Position numbers and translations under genes: made by a program
Notes under the pieces: generated by a model
What the model was told of the DNA's origin: nothing
Databases searched by the model: none
What the model saw: only the letters and a program-made list of their open reading frames with translations
Shown here: positions 13,936-21,258 of the stretch, one piece after another
How the letters are laid out: each line of letters opens with the position of its first letter
How positions within the stretch are numbered: the first letter of the stretch is position 1
Assembly: GCA_031177685.1 (NCBI GenBank)
Contig: JAPSGI010000004.1
Location: forward strand, 1 to 64,000
DNA length: 64,000 nt
DNA from: Solirubrobacteraceae bacterium
GTDB lineage: Bacteria > Actinomycetota > Thermoleophilia > Solirubrobacterales > Solirubrobacteraceae
Direction of reading: 5' to 3'

Positions 13936-14508
13936 TTAGATCGGCGCGCCCCAGAGCGGGAACCAGCGCTCCAGCTCGGGCTCCACCGGGAGCTCGCCCT
14001 GCATCTGCGAGCGCAGGCGCAGCTCGCGCTCGTTGTCGCGCGCCTGGTCGCCGCCGGCCGGCACGAACGGGTAGAAGGCGCCCCGCTTGTAGTTGTAGAT
14101 CCAGTACAGGTGCTTGCCGCGGTCGTCCTCGAACGGGAACACCGCGGCCAGGATCCGATCGCCGTAGCCGCCCAGCTCCAGCTCGCCGCCGATCGCGTTG
14201 ATGCCCGTCACCAGGTCGTCGAAGTCGGGATCGTTGAGCACCATCCAGCGGTACCCGTAGTCGTCGTCGCGGGCCTCGACCGTCGTGCCGGCCTCCTTGG
14301 TGGTGGCCGCGATCAGCTCCTGCATGTCGCGCGCCAGCTGGGCGAAGTCCGCCGTGTCCAGCTGCTGGAAGACGATCGCGGCGCGGCCCGTGGTCTTCAT
14401 CGCCAGCGACAGCTCCAGCGTCACGTACGCCGTGGACATCGCGAAGAGCCGGTCGGGGGCCGGCTTCTTGAGGTCGCGCTTGCCGCGCAGTACGTCGAGG
14501 AAGCCCAC
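13936..14508 (-). CDS. pspAB: PspA-associated protein PspAB
   Basis: A 190-residue protein of the actinobacterial PspAB family, which accompanies HtpX and phage-shock components. Recognisable segments are FLDVLRGKRDLKKPAPDRLF at the N-terminus and VFPFEDDRGKHLYWIYNYKR toward the end. It has no membrane segment or signal peptide. It starts 9 bp after the htpX stop on the same strand, the gene order seen in other actinobacteria, which supports a role in membrane stress together with the protease. Its biochemical activity is not known. Confidence 0.8.
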   Translation of the reverse strand: MGFLDVLRGKRDLKKPAPDRLFAMSTAYVTLELSLAMKTTGRAAIVFQQLDTADFAQLARDMQELIAATTKEAGTTVEARDDDYGYRWMVLNDPDFDDLVTGINAIGGELELGGYGDRILAAVFPFEDDRGKHLYWIYNYKRGAFYPFVPAGGDQARDNERELRLRSQMQGELPVEPELERWFPLWGAPI

Positions 14509-14517
14509 CGGCGCAGC

Positions 14518-15417
14518 CTACGCCGGAAGGCGGCCCTGGAGCTGGGACTCCAGCTGCGACAGCCGCTCGATGCGCTTCTCCAGCGGCGGGTGCGTCGAGA
14601 ACAGCGAGCTCAGCGACGCCTTCACACCCGGCGGGAAGATGTAGAACGCCGACAGCTCGCCGGACGCCCGCAGGTCGCGCTGGGGGATGCGGTCCATCGT
14701 GCCGGCGATCTTCATCAGCGCCGAGGACAGCGCGCTGGGCCGGCCGGTGAGGATGCCGGCGCCGCGATCGGCCGTGAACTCGCGGTAGCGCGAGAGCGCC
14801 TGCAGCAACAGGAACGAGAGCGCGTAGACGGCCAGCGAGACCAGCAGCAGGACGAGGAAGCCGGCGTTGTCGTCGTCGTCCCCGCCGCCGCCGAAGAAGA
14901 ACCCGAACTGGACGATGTAGGCGGCGACCGTGGCGAAGAACGAGGCGATCGTCATCACCAGCACGTCACGGTTGGCCACGTGCGAGAGCTCGTGCGCCAT
15001 GACGCCCTCGAGCTCCGCGGGGGTCAGGATCTCCATGATCCCGGTGGTCGCGCACACGGTCGCGTGCTTGGGCGAGCGGCCGAGCGCGAAGGCGTTGGGC
15101 ATGCTGGTCTGCGCGACGGCCACGCGCGGCTTGGGCAGGTCCGCCTGGACGCACAGCCGCTCGACCATGGCGTGCAGCTCCGGCGCCTCCTGCGGCGAGA
15201 CCTCGCGCGCCCCCATGGCGTGCAGGGCGAGCTTGTCCGACGTGAACAGCTGCGCCAGCAGCAGGCCGCCGGCGATCAGCGCGACGAAGATGGCCCCCAC
15301 GCCGGCGGCGAGCAGCGCCACGATCAGCACGACGTACAGCGCGCCGAGCAGGAACATGGTCAGCGTCATGCGGGCGGTGAGCCCGGGGTCGCGTCCGATC
15401 TTGCGGGGTGGAGGCAT
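14518..15417 (-). CDS. htpX: HtpX-type membrane zinc metalloprotease
   Basis: A 299-residue M48 protease of the inner membrane that degrades damaged membrane proteins. Two N-terminal hydrophobic segments (about 20-65) precede the catalytic motif HELSH (zinc ligands and catalytic Glu) and the third ligand in REFTADRGA; two further hydrophobic segments lie between them. I chose the ATG at 15417: it gives the family length, and a TAGAAT box lies 8 nt upstream. A longer in-frame extension to 15813 overlaps another gene and lacks homologous features. Forms an operon with pspAB. Confidence 0.92.
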   Translation of the reverse strand: MPPPRKIGRDPGLTARMTLTMFLLGALYVVLIVALLAAGVGAIFVALIAGGLLLAQLFTSDKLALHAMGAREVSPQEAPELHAMVERLCVQADLPKPRVAVAQTSMPNAFALGRSPKHATVCATTGIMEILTPAELEGVMAHELSHVANRDVLVMTIASFFATVAAYIVQFGFFFGGGGDDDDNAGFLVLLLVSLAVYALSFLLLQALSRYREFTADRGAGILTGRPSALSSALMKIAGTMDRIPQRDLRASGELSAFYIFPPGVKASLSSLFSTHPPLEKRIERLSQLESQLQGRLPA

Positions 15418-15425
15418 CGACAGGG

Positions 15426-15431
15426 ATTCTA
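15426..15431 (-). promoter_or_regulatory. Putative leaderless -10 box of htpX
   Basis: TAGAAT on the minus strand ends 8 nt before the htpX ATG. No Shine-Dalgarno and no clear -35 are visible. The htpX-pspAB pair can therefore be transcribed separately from the small gene upstream. Confidence 0.5.
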
Positions 15432-15451
15432 GGAGACGAGCTTGCTCGGGT

Positions 15452-15754
15452 CTAAAGCTCGCCGAAGACGTCGGCCAGCACGGCCGAGGTGTCGGGCCCG
15501 CCGTAGGAGGCGCGCAGGTGCCGCTCGACCTCCTCGCGGGTGCGGCCGGCGACGGCCATCTCGATCGCGACGAGGCGCGCCGACTCGAGCCCGATGGCCG
15601 GTGGCGGGGCCGCCGGGCGCGGCCCTTCTCCGAGCTCGCCGCGCAGGCGCTGCACCGCCGCGAGCAGCTCGTCCAGGCTCGCGCGCACCGCGTCGACCCG
15701 GGCGATCGCATCCTCGGCGCGGGCCCGGACCTGTTCCGCGGCGGCGTCGTCCAC
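15452..15754 (-). CDS. Small coiled-coil protein, unknown
   Basis: A 100-residue protein from a GTG (an upstream in-frame start at 15781 adds nine residues). The first 45 residues are an amphipathic helix (VRARAEDAIARVDAVRASLD) likely to form a coiled coil; a Pro-rich linker follows, then a second helical part (AIEMAVAGRTREEVERHLRA) resembling a small helical hairpin. No enzyme motif. It lies 34 bp upstream of htpX in the same direction, so a link to membrane stress is possible but unproven. Confidence 0.6.
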   Translation of the reverse strand: MDDAAAEQVRARAEDAIARVDAVRASLDELLAAVQRLRGELGEGPRPAAPPPAIGLESARLVAIEMAVAGRTREEVERHLRASYGGPDTSAVLADVFGEL

Positions 15755-15854
15755 CGGTCGAGGATACCCTTTGCCCTGCAAATCGGCCAGGTCTCCATAA
15801 GACTGGACCTCAAGTTGAACTCGATCCTACGGGCTACCTAGACTCCGGCGCCGC

Positions 15855-16976
15855 ATGCGTCCGCGCATCGCCCTCTTTGCCGTGCTCGTCCTGGCCCCCC
15901 TCGCGCTGTGGGCCGGCCTGCCCCTGATCTCGACCGGCAAGAGCCTGCAGGACCGCATCGAGGAGAAGCGCAATCGCGTCGAGCGTCTGAAGTCCAAGGA
16001 GGGCGTGCTCACGAAGGTCATCGAGCGCGCGTCGGTGAAGATCAACCGCCTCCAGCGCCGCCAGAACGTCCTGGAGTCCGACCTGGAGCGCAAGCGCACC
16101 GAGCTGGTCCGCATCCAGGACGACCTGCGCCGCACCCGCGCGCGCCTGGCCCGGCTGCGGGCCAAGCTCGTGCGCTCGCGCGTGGTGCTGGCCCGGCGGA
16201 TGGTCGAGATCTACCAGGCGGGGCGTCCCGACCTGGTCACGGTCGTCCTGAACTCCAAGGGCTTCGCGGACCTGCTGGAACGGGGCGAATTCATGCGCCG
16301 CATCAACGACCAGGACACGCAGGTCATCAACGCCGTCAAGAAGGACAAGGCGCGCACCACCACGGCCGCCACGCGCCTGGCCCGGCTCGAGGACCGCCAG
16401 CAGCGGATCACCGCGGCGGTGCTCTCGCAGCGCAACGAGGTGGCCAGCGTGAAGATCGACCTGGCCGGCGCGCGCGCCGAGAAGGCGGCGACGCTGCGCT
16501 CGGTCCGGGGAGACCGCCACGAGACCGAGGAGGAGCTGGCCGCCATGGAGCGCCAGCAGGCGCGCATCCGCGGGGAGCTGCAGGGCGCCCCGGGCCCGAT
16601 CCGGCGCGGCAGCGGCCGGTTCGTCTGGCCGATGAACGGCACGTTCACCTCGCCCTTCGGCCAGCGCTGGGGACGGCTGCACGCCGGCATCGACATCGCG
16701 GCGCCGATCGGCACCGCGATCCGCGCCGCCGACAGCGGCACCGTCCAGATCGCCAGTTGGTACGGCGGCTACGGCAACTACACCTGCATCGGCCACGGCG
16801 GCGGCGTGTCCACCTGCTACGGCCACCAGTCCTCGATCGGCGTGCGCGTCGGCCAGAACGTCTCGCAGGGCCAGGTCATCGGATCGTGCGGCAGCACCGG
16901 CAACTCGACCGGGCCCCACCTGCACTTCGAGGTGCGCATCAACGGGTCGCCCGTCGACCCGATGGGCTACCTGTAG
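15855..16976 (+). CDS. Coiled-coil M23 peptidoglycan endopeptidase (EnvC/RipC-like layout)
   Basis: A 373-residue exported protein. A signal peptide (residues 1-25) leads into about 200 residues of coiled coil (DRIEEKRNRVERLKSKEGVL and similar) and a C-terminal lysostaphin-type domain with intact zinc ligands: HAGIDIA near residue 275 and PHLHFEV near 355. Proteins with this layout split the septal wall and are usually controlled by FtsEX; no ftsEX gene is in the window. A TTGAAC/TAGACT promoter (15815-15844, 18-bp spacer) lies 10 nt before the ATG. It is followed 25 bp later by lgt. Confidence 0.9.
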   Translation: MRPRIALFAVLVLAPLALWAGLPLISTGKSLQDRIEEKRNRVERLKSKEGVLTKVIERASVKINRLQRRQNVLESDLERKRTELVRIQDDLRRTRARLARLRAKLVRSRVVLARRMVEIYQAGRPDLVTVVLNSKGFADLLERGEFMRRINDQDTQVINAVKKDKARTTTAATRLARLEDRQQRITAAVLSQRNEVASVKIDLAGARAEKAATLRSVRGDRHETEEELAAMERQQARIRGELQGAPGPIRRGSGRFVWPMNGTFTSPFGQRWGRLHAGIDIAAPIGTAIRAADSGTVQIASWYGGYGNYTCIGHGGGVSTCYGHQSSIGVRVGQNVSQGQVIGSCGSTGNSTGPHLHFEVRINGSPVDPMGYL

Positions 16977-17001
16977 CGCGCGGCGCGTAGGCTGCCCCGT
17001 C

Positions 17002-17766
17002 GTGCAGCCCGACATCTCGATATTCGGACTGGAGCTCAAGACCTTCGGCCTGATGTTCGCGCTGGCCTTCCTGGCCATCGGCGCCCTGGCGGGGCGGCGC
17101 TTCGGCGAGCTGGGCAAGCCGGTGGACTGGGCGTACGAGATCGCCTTCGCGGCTCTGCTCGGCGGCCTGGTCGGCGCGCGGGTCTACTACCTGGCCGAGA
17201 ACTGGGACGAGGTCAGCGACGACGTCCTGGGGAACCTGTTCAGCGGCGCGGGCCTCGTCTGGTACGGCGGCCTGATCGGCGGCGCGCTGGCGGTCGCGCT
17301 GTGGGCGTGGCGGCGCGACTTCCTCGGCCTGCGCCTGCTGGACTTCTGCGCCCCGCTGCTCGCGCTTGGCTACGCCATCGGGCGGATCGGCTGCCAGCTG
17401 TCGGGGGACGGCGACTACGGCGAGGAGTGGGGCGGGCCGTGGGCGATGGCCTACCCCGAGGGAGAGGTCCCCACGACGGCCGAGGTCCACCCCACGCCGA
17501 TCTACGAGACGCTGGCGATGGGCCTGGCCGCCCTGTTCCTGTGGCGCCGGCGCGACGCCTACCGGCCCGGCGTGCTGTTCGCGCTGTACCTCGTGCTCGC
17601 CGGAACCGAGCGCTTCCTCGTCGAGTTCGTGCGGCGCAACGAGACGGTGGCCGCCGGGTTGACGACGCCCCAGCTCGAGAGCCTCGCGCTGCTGGCGGCG
17701 GGCCTGGCGTGGCTCGCGGTCGCGGCGCGCCGCGGCGGCCTCAGAAGCGCCGCGGCAGGAACTTGA
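17002..17766 (+). CDS. lgt: Prolipoprotein diacylglyceryl transferase
   Basis: A 254-residue polytopic membrane enzyme that transfers diacylglycerol from phosphatidylglycerol to the lipobox cysteine of prelipoproteins, the first step of lipoprotein maturation. The family signature appears as GRIGCQLSGDGDYG (usual GRxGNFxNxE, here partly diverged), with the downstream HPTPIYE motif and the FLVEFVRRNE segment. The start is GTG with TAGGCT 8 nt upstream (16988-16993). Its 3' end overlaps the convergent M23 gene by 26 bp. Confidence 0.92.
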   Translation: MQPDISIFGLELKTFGLMFALAFLAIGALAGRRFGELGKPVDWAYEIAFAALLGGLVGARVYYLAENWDEVSDDVLGNLFSGAGLVWYGGLIGGALAVALWAWRRDFLGLRLLDFCAPLLALGYAIGRIGCQLSGDGDYGEEWGGPWAMAYPEGEVPTTAEVHPTPIYETLAMGLAALFLWRRRDAYRPGVLFALYLVLAGTERFLVEFVRRNETVAAGLTTPQLESLALLAAGLAWLAVAARRGGLRSAAAGT

Positions 17767-18598
17767 ACGGGTCCAGCGGGGTGGTCCACGCCTCGGGGCC
17801 CTGCCGCACCTCGAAGTGCAGGTGCGGCCCGCTCGAGCGCCCGGTGGAGCCGACCGTGCCGATCTGCTGGCCCTGCTTCACGAACTGCCCGTAGGTCACG
17901 AGCATCTCGCTCTGGTGCGCGTAGCACGTGACCAGCCGCGCGTGGCGCAGGCAGGTGAAGTTGCCGTAGGCGCCCTGCGGCCCCACCAGGATCACGCGGC
18001 CCTCGGCGACCGCCTTGATCGGCGTGCCCGTCGGGACGGCCAGATCGATGCCCGAGTGCATGTGCGAGCCGCGGTCCTCGCCGTAGTGCCCGGTCAGGTA
18101 GCCGCGGGTGGGCAGCGGCCAGATGAAGCCCTGGGCGCTGAGCGAGTTGGCGGTGCGCAGGATGCGCAGGCGTGCGCGGCTGGGCTCCGAGCCGTTTCCG
18201 GCCGGGTCGAGCAGCACGATCTTGCCCGAGCCCGCCTCCACCGGCACCTTCACGTCGAGCGTGCGCGCGGTGCGCGCCTGGGGCGCGACGCCGACGTTGT
18301 CGGCGGTCCCCGACCCGCCGAGGAACAGGACCTGGCCGACGTCGTCGAAGTTGCGCCCGCGGATGCGCAGGACGCCCTTCTCCTTGACGCTGACCCAGCC
18401 GGCCTGGCTGACGCGCGCGGCGCGCGTGCAGCCGGTGCGGCACTGGAGGTCCCGGATGACGGGGCGCTCGTAGAACTGCGTCCCGCCGTACGCGCCCGAA
18501 CCTTCGGCCGTTTGGGCCCCGGCGGCCGCGGGCAGCGTCAGACCGAGGGTGCAGAGACCGAACACGGCTATGGCCGTGCGTGTCCGCCTGCTCTTCAC
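17741..18598 (-). CDS. Secreted M23 peptidase with TIG/IPT-like domain, under a c-di-AMP riboswitch
   Basis: A 285-residue exported protein: signal peptide (1-29), a middle region resembling a TIG/IPT immunoglobulin fold (VLRIRGRNFDDVGQVLFLGG), and a C-terminal M23 domain with zinc ligands in HMHSGIDLA and PHLHFEVRQG. Four cysteines suggest disulphides. It should cut peptidoglycan cross-links. Its 5' leader is a ydaO-type riboswitch, which fits the known linkage of c-di-AMP to wall hydrolases in actinobacteria; binding normally turns these genes off. Confidence 0.9.
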   Translation of the reverse strand: MKSRRTRTAIAVFGLCTLGLTLPAAAGAQTAEGSGAYGGTQFYERPVIRDLQCRTGCTRAARVSQAGWVSVKEKGVLRIRGRNFDDVGQVLFLGGSGTADNVGVAPQARTARTLDVKVPVEAGSGKIVLLDPAGNGSEPSRARLRILRTANSLSAQGFIWPLPTRGYLTGHYGEDRGSHMHSGIDLAVPTGTPIKAVAEGRVILVGPQGAYGNFTCLRHARLVTCYAHQSEMLVTYGQFVKQGQQIGTVGSTGRSSGPHLHFEVRQGPEAWTTPLDPFKFLPRRF

Positions 18599-18629
18599 GA
18601 TGCGCGAGGGCGCGCGGGTCAGCGTTGTC

Positions 18630-18800
18630 TCCCTTTGCTCGGGCCTACGGGGTTAGCTGACGGGCTCGCGCTGAAAGGGCAGCGCTACCGCACGGCAATG
18701 TGCGGATTCGCCCCCGACGACCGTGACCGGCCGCCTTGGTTCCCCCGTTCCGCAGGCGTTCGGGTACCGCCTACGGATTCGGCAAGACTGCGACGGCGCG
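18630..18800 (-). promoter_or_regulatory. Cyclic di-AMP (ydaO/yuaA) riboswitch
   Basis: Read on the minus strand, the leader holds the hallmark conserved blocks of this class in order: ATCCGTAGGCGG, GAACGGGGGAACC, GGGGGCGAATCCGCAC and CCCGTCAGCTAACCCCGTAG, with the last block at about 18646-18664. It ends about 30 nt before the start of the M23 gene. Exact helix boundaries are approximate. A TACACT box near 18809-18814 on the minus strand could be the -10 of its promoter. Confidence 0.92.
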
Positions 18801-18838
18801 GGAGTGTAGCGAAGCGGTGAACGGAATGTTGCAAGGCG

Positions 18839-19573
18839 CTACCCGTGCAGGACGAACAGCAGCAGCACCGCCGTGCCCAGCAGCGCGACGGGGAAGAACG
18901 CGCTGACGAAGGCCGAGGGGTGCTCGGCGTGCGCCTCGGGCAGCAGGTGCCCGGCCCCGATGTAGGCCAGCGCGCCGCCGGCGGCCGCCAGCAGGGCGCC
19001 CAGCTCGCGGCCGTCGAGGCCCGGGGCCGCGGTGGTGACGAGCGCGCCGAGGGGGATCGCCAGCCCGAGCACGAGCGCCCACGCCATCATCCGCTTGCGC
19101 TCGGCGCCCGCGGCCGCGGCGACGGCCGCGAAGGACACGCCGACCGGCAGCTGGTGGACGAGGATCCCCACCGACACCGCCGTGGCGGCCTCGGTCGACG
19201 CCTCGACGCCCGCGGCCAGGACGACCCCGTCCACGAGGTTGTGGAGGAGCAGCCCCGCGAGAAACGGCGTGAGGGAGGCGTGGTCGACGTGCTCCTCCCC
19301 GCCCTCGTGGTGCGTGTGGCCGCGGGTGGCGACCTCCACCACGAACAGCGCGGCGAATCCGGCGAGGAACGACATCGCCGCGAGGTCGTGGTCGGCCTCC
19401 TCGAGCGCCTCGGGGAAGAGCTCGGCGAAGGCGACGGCGAGCAGGATGCCCGCGGCGACCCCGATGGCCGCGCCGCGCAGGGCCGCGCCGATGCGCAACC
19501 CGGCCATCCCGGCCAGCGCGACGCCGGCGAACCCGGCGCCGGCGACGACGGCGGGAGCCAGCGAGCCGAGCAC
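18839..19573 (-). CDS. ZIP-family metal transporter (GufA-like)
   Basis: A 244-residue polytopic protein. Helix IV carries HNLVDGVVLA and helix V HQLPVGVSFA, the metal-binding pair of ZIP transporters, and the loop between helices III and IV is rich in His and acidic residues (RGHTHHEGGEEHVDH), as expected for zinc, iron or manganese uptake. The start is GTG at 19573, with TAGGCT 7 nt upstream; longer in-frame extensions run back into the next gene and lack homology. Substrate cannot be decided from sequence. Confidence 0.88.
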   Translation of the reverse strand: MLGSLAPAVVAGAGFAGVALAGMAGLRIGAALRGAAIGVAAGILLAVAFAELFPEALEEADHDLAAMSFLAGFAALFVVEVATRGHTHHEGGEEHVDHASLTPFLAGLLLHNLVDGVVLAAGVEASTEAATAVSVGILVHQLPVGVSFAAVAAAAGAERKRMMAWALVLGLAIPLGALVTTAAPGLDGRELGALLAAAGGALAYIGAGHLLPEAHAEHPSAFVSAFFPVALLGTAVLLLFVLHG

Positions 19574-19658
19574 GGCGGCGAGCCTAGCGGGCACGCCCGC
19601 GGGGTTACGCTCGCCGACCCGTGCGAAACGTGGATTCGGGCGGAAGGGAGGATTACCC

Positions 19659-19728
19659 TCGGGTCCGCGAAAAGGGCTAAAGGTGGCGCACGCAAGCGCC
19701 GATACCCGAACTTGGGGTGCGTCCCCAA
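19659..19728 (+). promoter_or_regulatory. Structured 5' leader of unassigned class
   Basis: Three nested or serial stems can be drawn: TCGGGT (19659-19664) with ACCCGA (19704-19709) enclosing GGCGC-acgcaa-GCGCC (19685-19700), then TTGGGG-tgcgt-CCCCAA (19712-19728) ending 4 nt before the ATG. The unpaired AAAAGGGCTAAAGG and ACGCAA loop look like ligand-binding RNA, but I cannot match a known riboswitch. The last hairpin would occlude ribosome entry. Confidence 0.45.
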
Positions 19729-19732
19729 CGTC

Positions 19733-20353
19733 ATGCGGATCACACGGGCCTACATCGCCGGCATCGGGACCACCGGGTCCCTCATGGCTGCGGCCGCCGC
19801 CGCCTTCCTCGTCGCGAGCGCGGTCATCGCCTTCAACGGTTGGCCCGGATCCGGCTTCGCCGACCGCATCGACAGCATCTTCGTCAACGACGAGCCCGCG
19901 GTCGCCTGGGACCAGGCGGGAACCGCGGCGGTCGCCACGGGCGCCGCCACCGCGGCCGGAGCGGTGGCCCCCAGCGCGGCCGGCCCGACCTTCGGAGAGG
20001 CGGGCCTCGTGCTGGCCGACGACGGCACCGTCCTGCGCGGCGGTCCCGTACGGCTGCCCGACGGGACGATCGCTCGCGACCTGCCCACCGGGACGGCGAC
20101 CTCGACCGGCGGCGCCGGCCTCGGGCATGGCGACGGCTCGGCGGTCCCCGACGTCGGACCGGCCCGCAACCAGCTCGCCGACACGGTCGAGCAGGTGGGC
20201 GGCAACACCGGCCACGCGGTGCGCGACACCACGCGGCGCGCCGGCAATGCGGTCGGCGGCCCCGCCGGCGGAGCCGTGACGCAGACGGGCAACACCGTCG
20301 GCGACACGGTCGACCGCGTCACCGGCGCCACGGGCGACCTGCTGCGGCCCTAG
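19733..20353 (+). CDS. Membrane-anchored, Gly/Ala/Thr-rich extracytoplasmic protein, unknown
   Basis: A 206-residue protein. One N-terminal membrane segment (MAAAAAAFLVASAVIAF, about residues 18-34) is followed by a low-complexity outer part with repeated NTVGDTV/NAVGG-like units near the C-terminus (QTGNTVGDTVDRVTGATGDL). No enzyme motif. The ATG follows the structured leader by 4 nt with no free Shine-Dalgarno, so translation may be controlled. The stop codon is the first triplet of the long palindromic element that follows. Confidence 0.65.
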   Translation: MRITRAYIAGIGTTGSLMAAAAAAFLVASAVIAFNGWPGSGFADRIDSIFVNDEPAVAWDQAGTAAVATGAATAAGAVAPSAAGPTFGEAGLVLADDGTVLRGGPVRLPDGTIARDLPTGTATSTGGAGLGHGDGSAVPDVGPARNQLADTVEQVGGNTGHAVRDTTRRAGNAVGGPAGGAVTQTGNTVGDTVDRVTGATGDLLRP

Positions 20354-20520
20354 ATGGTTGATTCCATGGCCCGCGCGCTCGCAGGCGCGTGGCTCGTGGA
20401 TGCGCGGCGACGCGGGACGAAGGGGGACAGTGGCAGAGCCACGGACCCCTTCGGCACGTGGCGTCCGCGCGCCGCGAGACGCGTGCATGCGGGTGTGGGG
20501 GTCGTGGAATCAGCCATCTA
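20351..20520 (+). other. 170-bp nested palindrome between convergent genes; candidate structured RNA or MITE
   Basis: The outermost 22 nt (20351-20372) pair along their whole length with the last 22 (20499-20520) when read as plus-strand RNA, including three G-U wobbles. Inside are GCGCG/CGCGC and GACGC/GCGTC steps, then CGAAGGGG (20418-20425) with CCCCTTCG (20446-20453), capped by GTGGC-AGA-GCCAC (20430-20442). Both flanking genes end exactly at its tips: each TAG stop is part of the outer stem. It could be a 6S-like RNA, a bidirectional terminator, or a small mobile element. Confidence 0.6.
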
Positions 20521-21237
20521 ACGCCCGGCGAACGCCCTCTCGACGAACCGCAGCGCCTCGCCCTGCAGCTCGGCGTCGTGCTGGACCGAGCGGTGGTGGC
20601 CGCCGGGCAGGGCGATCAGACGCTTGCGCGGCGCGCCCGCCGCCCGGTGCAGCGCCACGGAGTGGTCCACGGGGACCTGCTCGTCGCCTTCGGCGTGCAG
20701 CAGCAGCAGGGGCGTGCGCAGCTGCTCCACGGCCGCCGTGAGGTCGTGCTCGAGCAGGAACCCCTCCAGCGCGCGCTCGTCGGCGTCGAACTTCAAGCGC
20801 CCCGCGCGCAGCCCGCGCAGCAGCATGTCCGCGCTCGCCGGGCAGATCGCCACGACGGCGTCCGCCCGCAACGGCGGCGCCGCCAGCAGCGCGACGTAGC
20901 CCCCCATGCTCGACCCGCGCAGCGCCAGCGGCCGCGGGACCAGCGTGGCGATCGCCGCCACGTCGTCGAGCAGGCGCCCGTCCAGCCGCCCGCCGCTCTC
21001 GCCGTGGCCGCGCATGTCGAAGGCCACGGCCGCGAAGCCGGCCGCCCGCGCGGCGCGCGCGAAGTCGAAGTGGCTCTCCTTGCACGACCCGGCCCCGTGC
21101 ACGATGACGATCCCGCCGCGCGGCTCGCCCGCGGGCAGGAACAGCGCGTAGGCGAGTCCCGCGTGGGTCCCCAGCCGCGCGGGCGGGTCGGGCAGCGGCA
21201 TGTCGCGCCGGCGGTTGAGCAGGTCGAAGAGCCGCAT
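20518..21237 (-). CDS. Alpha/beta hydrolase (serine hydrolase)
   Basis: A 239-residue cytoplasmic hydrolase. The oxyanion region VIVHGAGSCKESHFDFARAA is followed by DMRGHGES, the nucleophile elbow GSSMGG (Ser in the middle), a late Asp in HAEGDEQVP, and the catalytic His in LPGGHHRSVQHD. It resembles dipeptidyl-peptidase/acyl-hydrolase type small hydrolases; substrate unknown. It is divergent from lysA with 21 bp between start codons, and its stop forms one tip of the palindromic element at 20351-20520. Confidence 0.85.
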   Translation of the reverse strand: MRLFDLLNRRRDMPLPDPPARLGTHAGLAYALFLPAGEPRGGIVIVHGAGSCKESHFDFARAARAAGFAAVAFDMRGHGESGGRLDGRLLDDVAAIATLVPRPLALRGSSMGGYVALLAAPPLRADAVVAICPASADMLLRGLRAGRLKFDADERALEGFLLEHDLTAAVEQLRTPLLLLHAEGDEQVPVDHSVALHRAAGAPRKRLIALPGGHHRSVQHDAELQGEALRFVERAFAGR

Positions 21238-21258
21238 GCGGGGATAATGGCGCGCGCC

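Noticed and set aside
14518-15813. A 431-residue form of HtpX
   Set aside because: The extension covers the small coiled-coil gene antiframe and has no membrane or protease features; ATG 15417 gives the family length with a -10 box at 8 nt.
19659-19728. A c-di-GMP (GEMM) riboswitch upstream of the membrane-anchored protein
   Set aside because: GGGCTAAAGG and ACGCAA loosely recall GEMM motifs, but the P2 hairpin and the GGGACGCAAAGCC block are missing. Kept as an unassigned leader.
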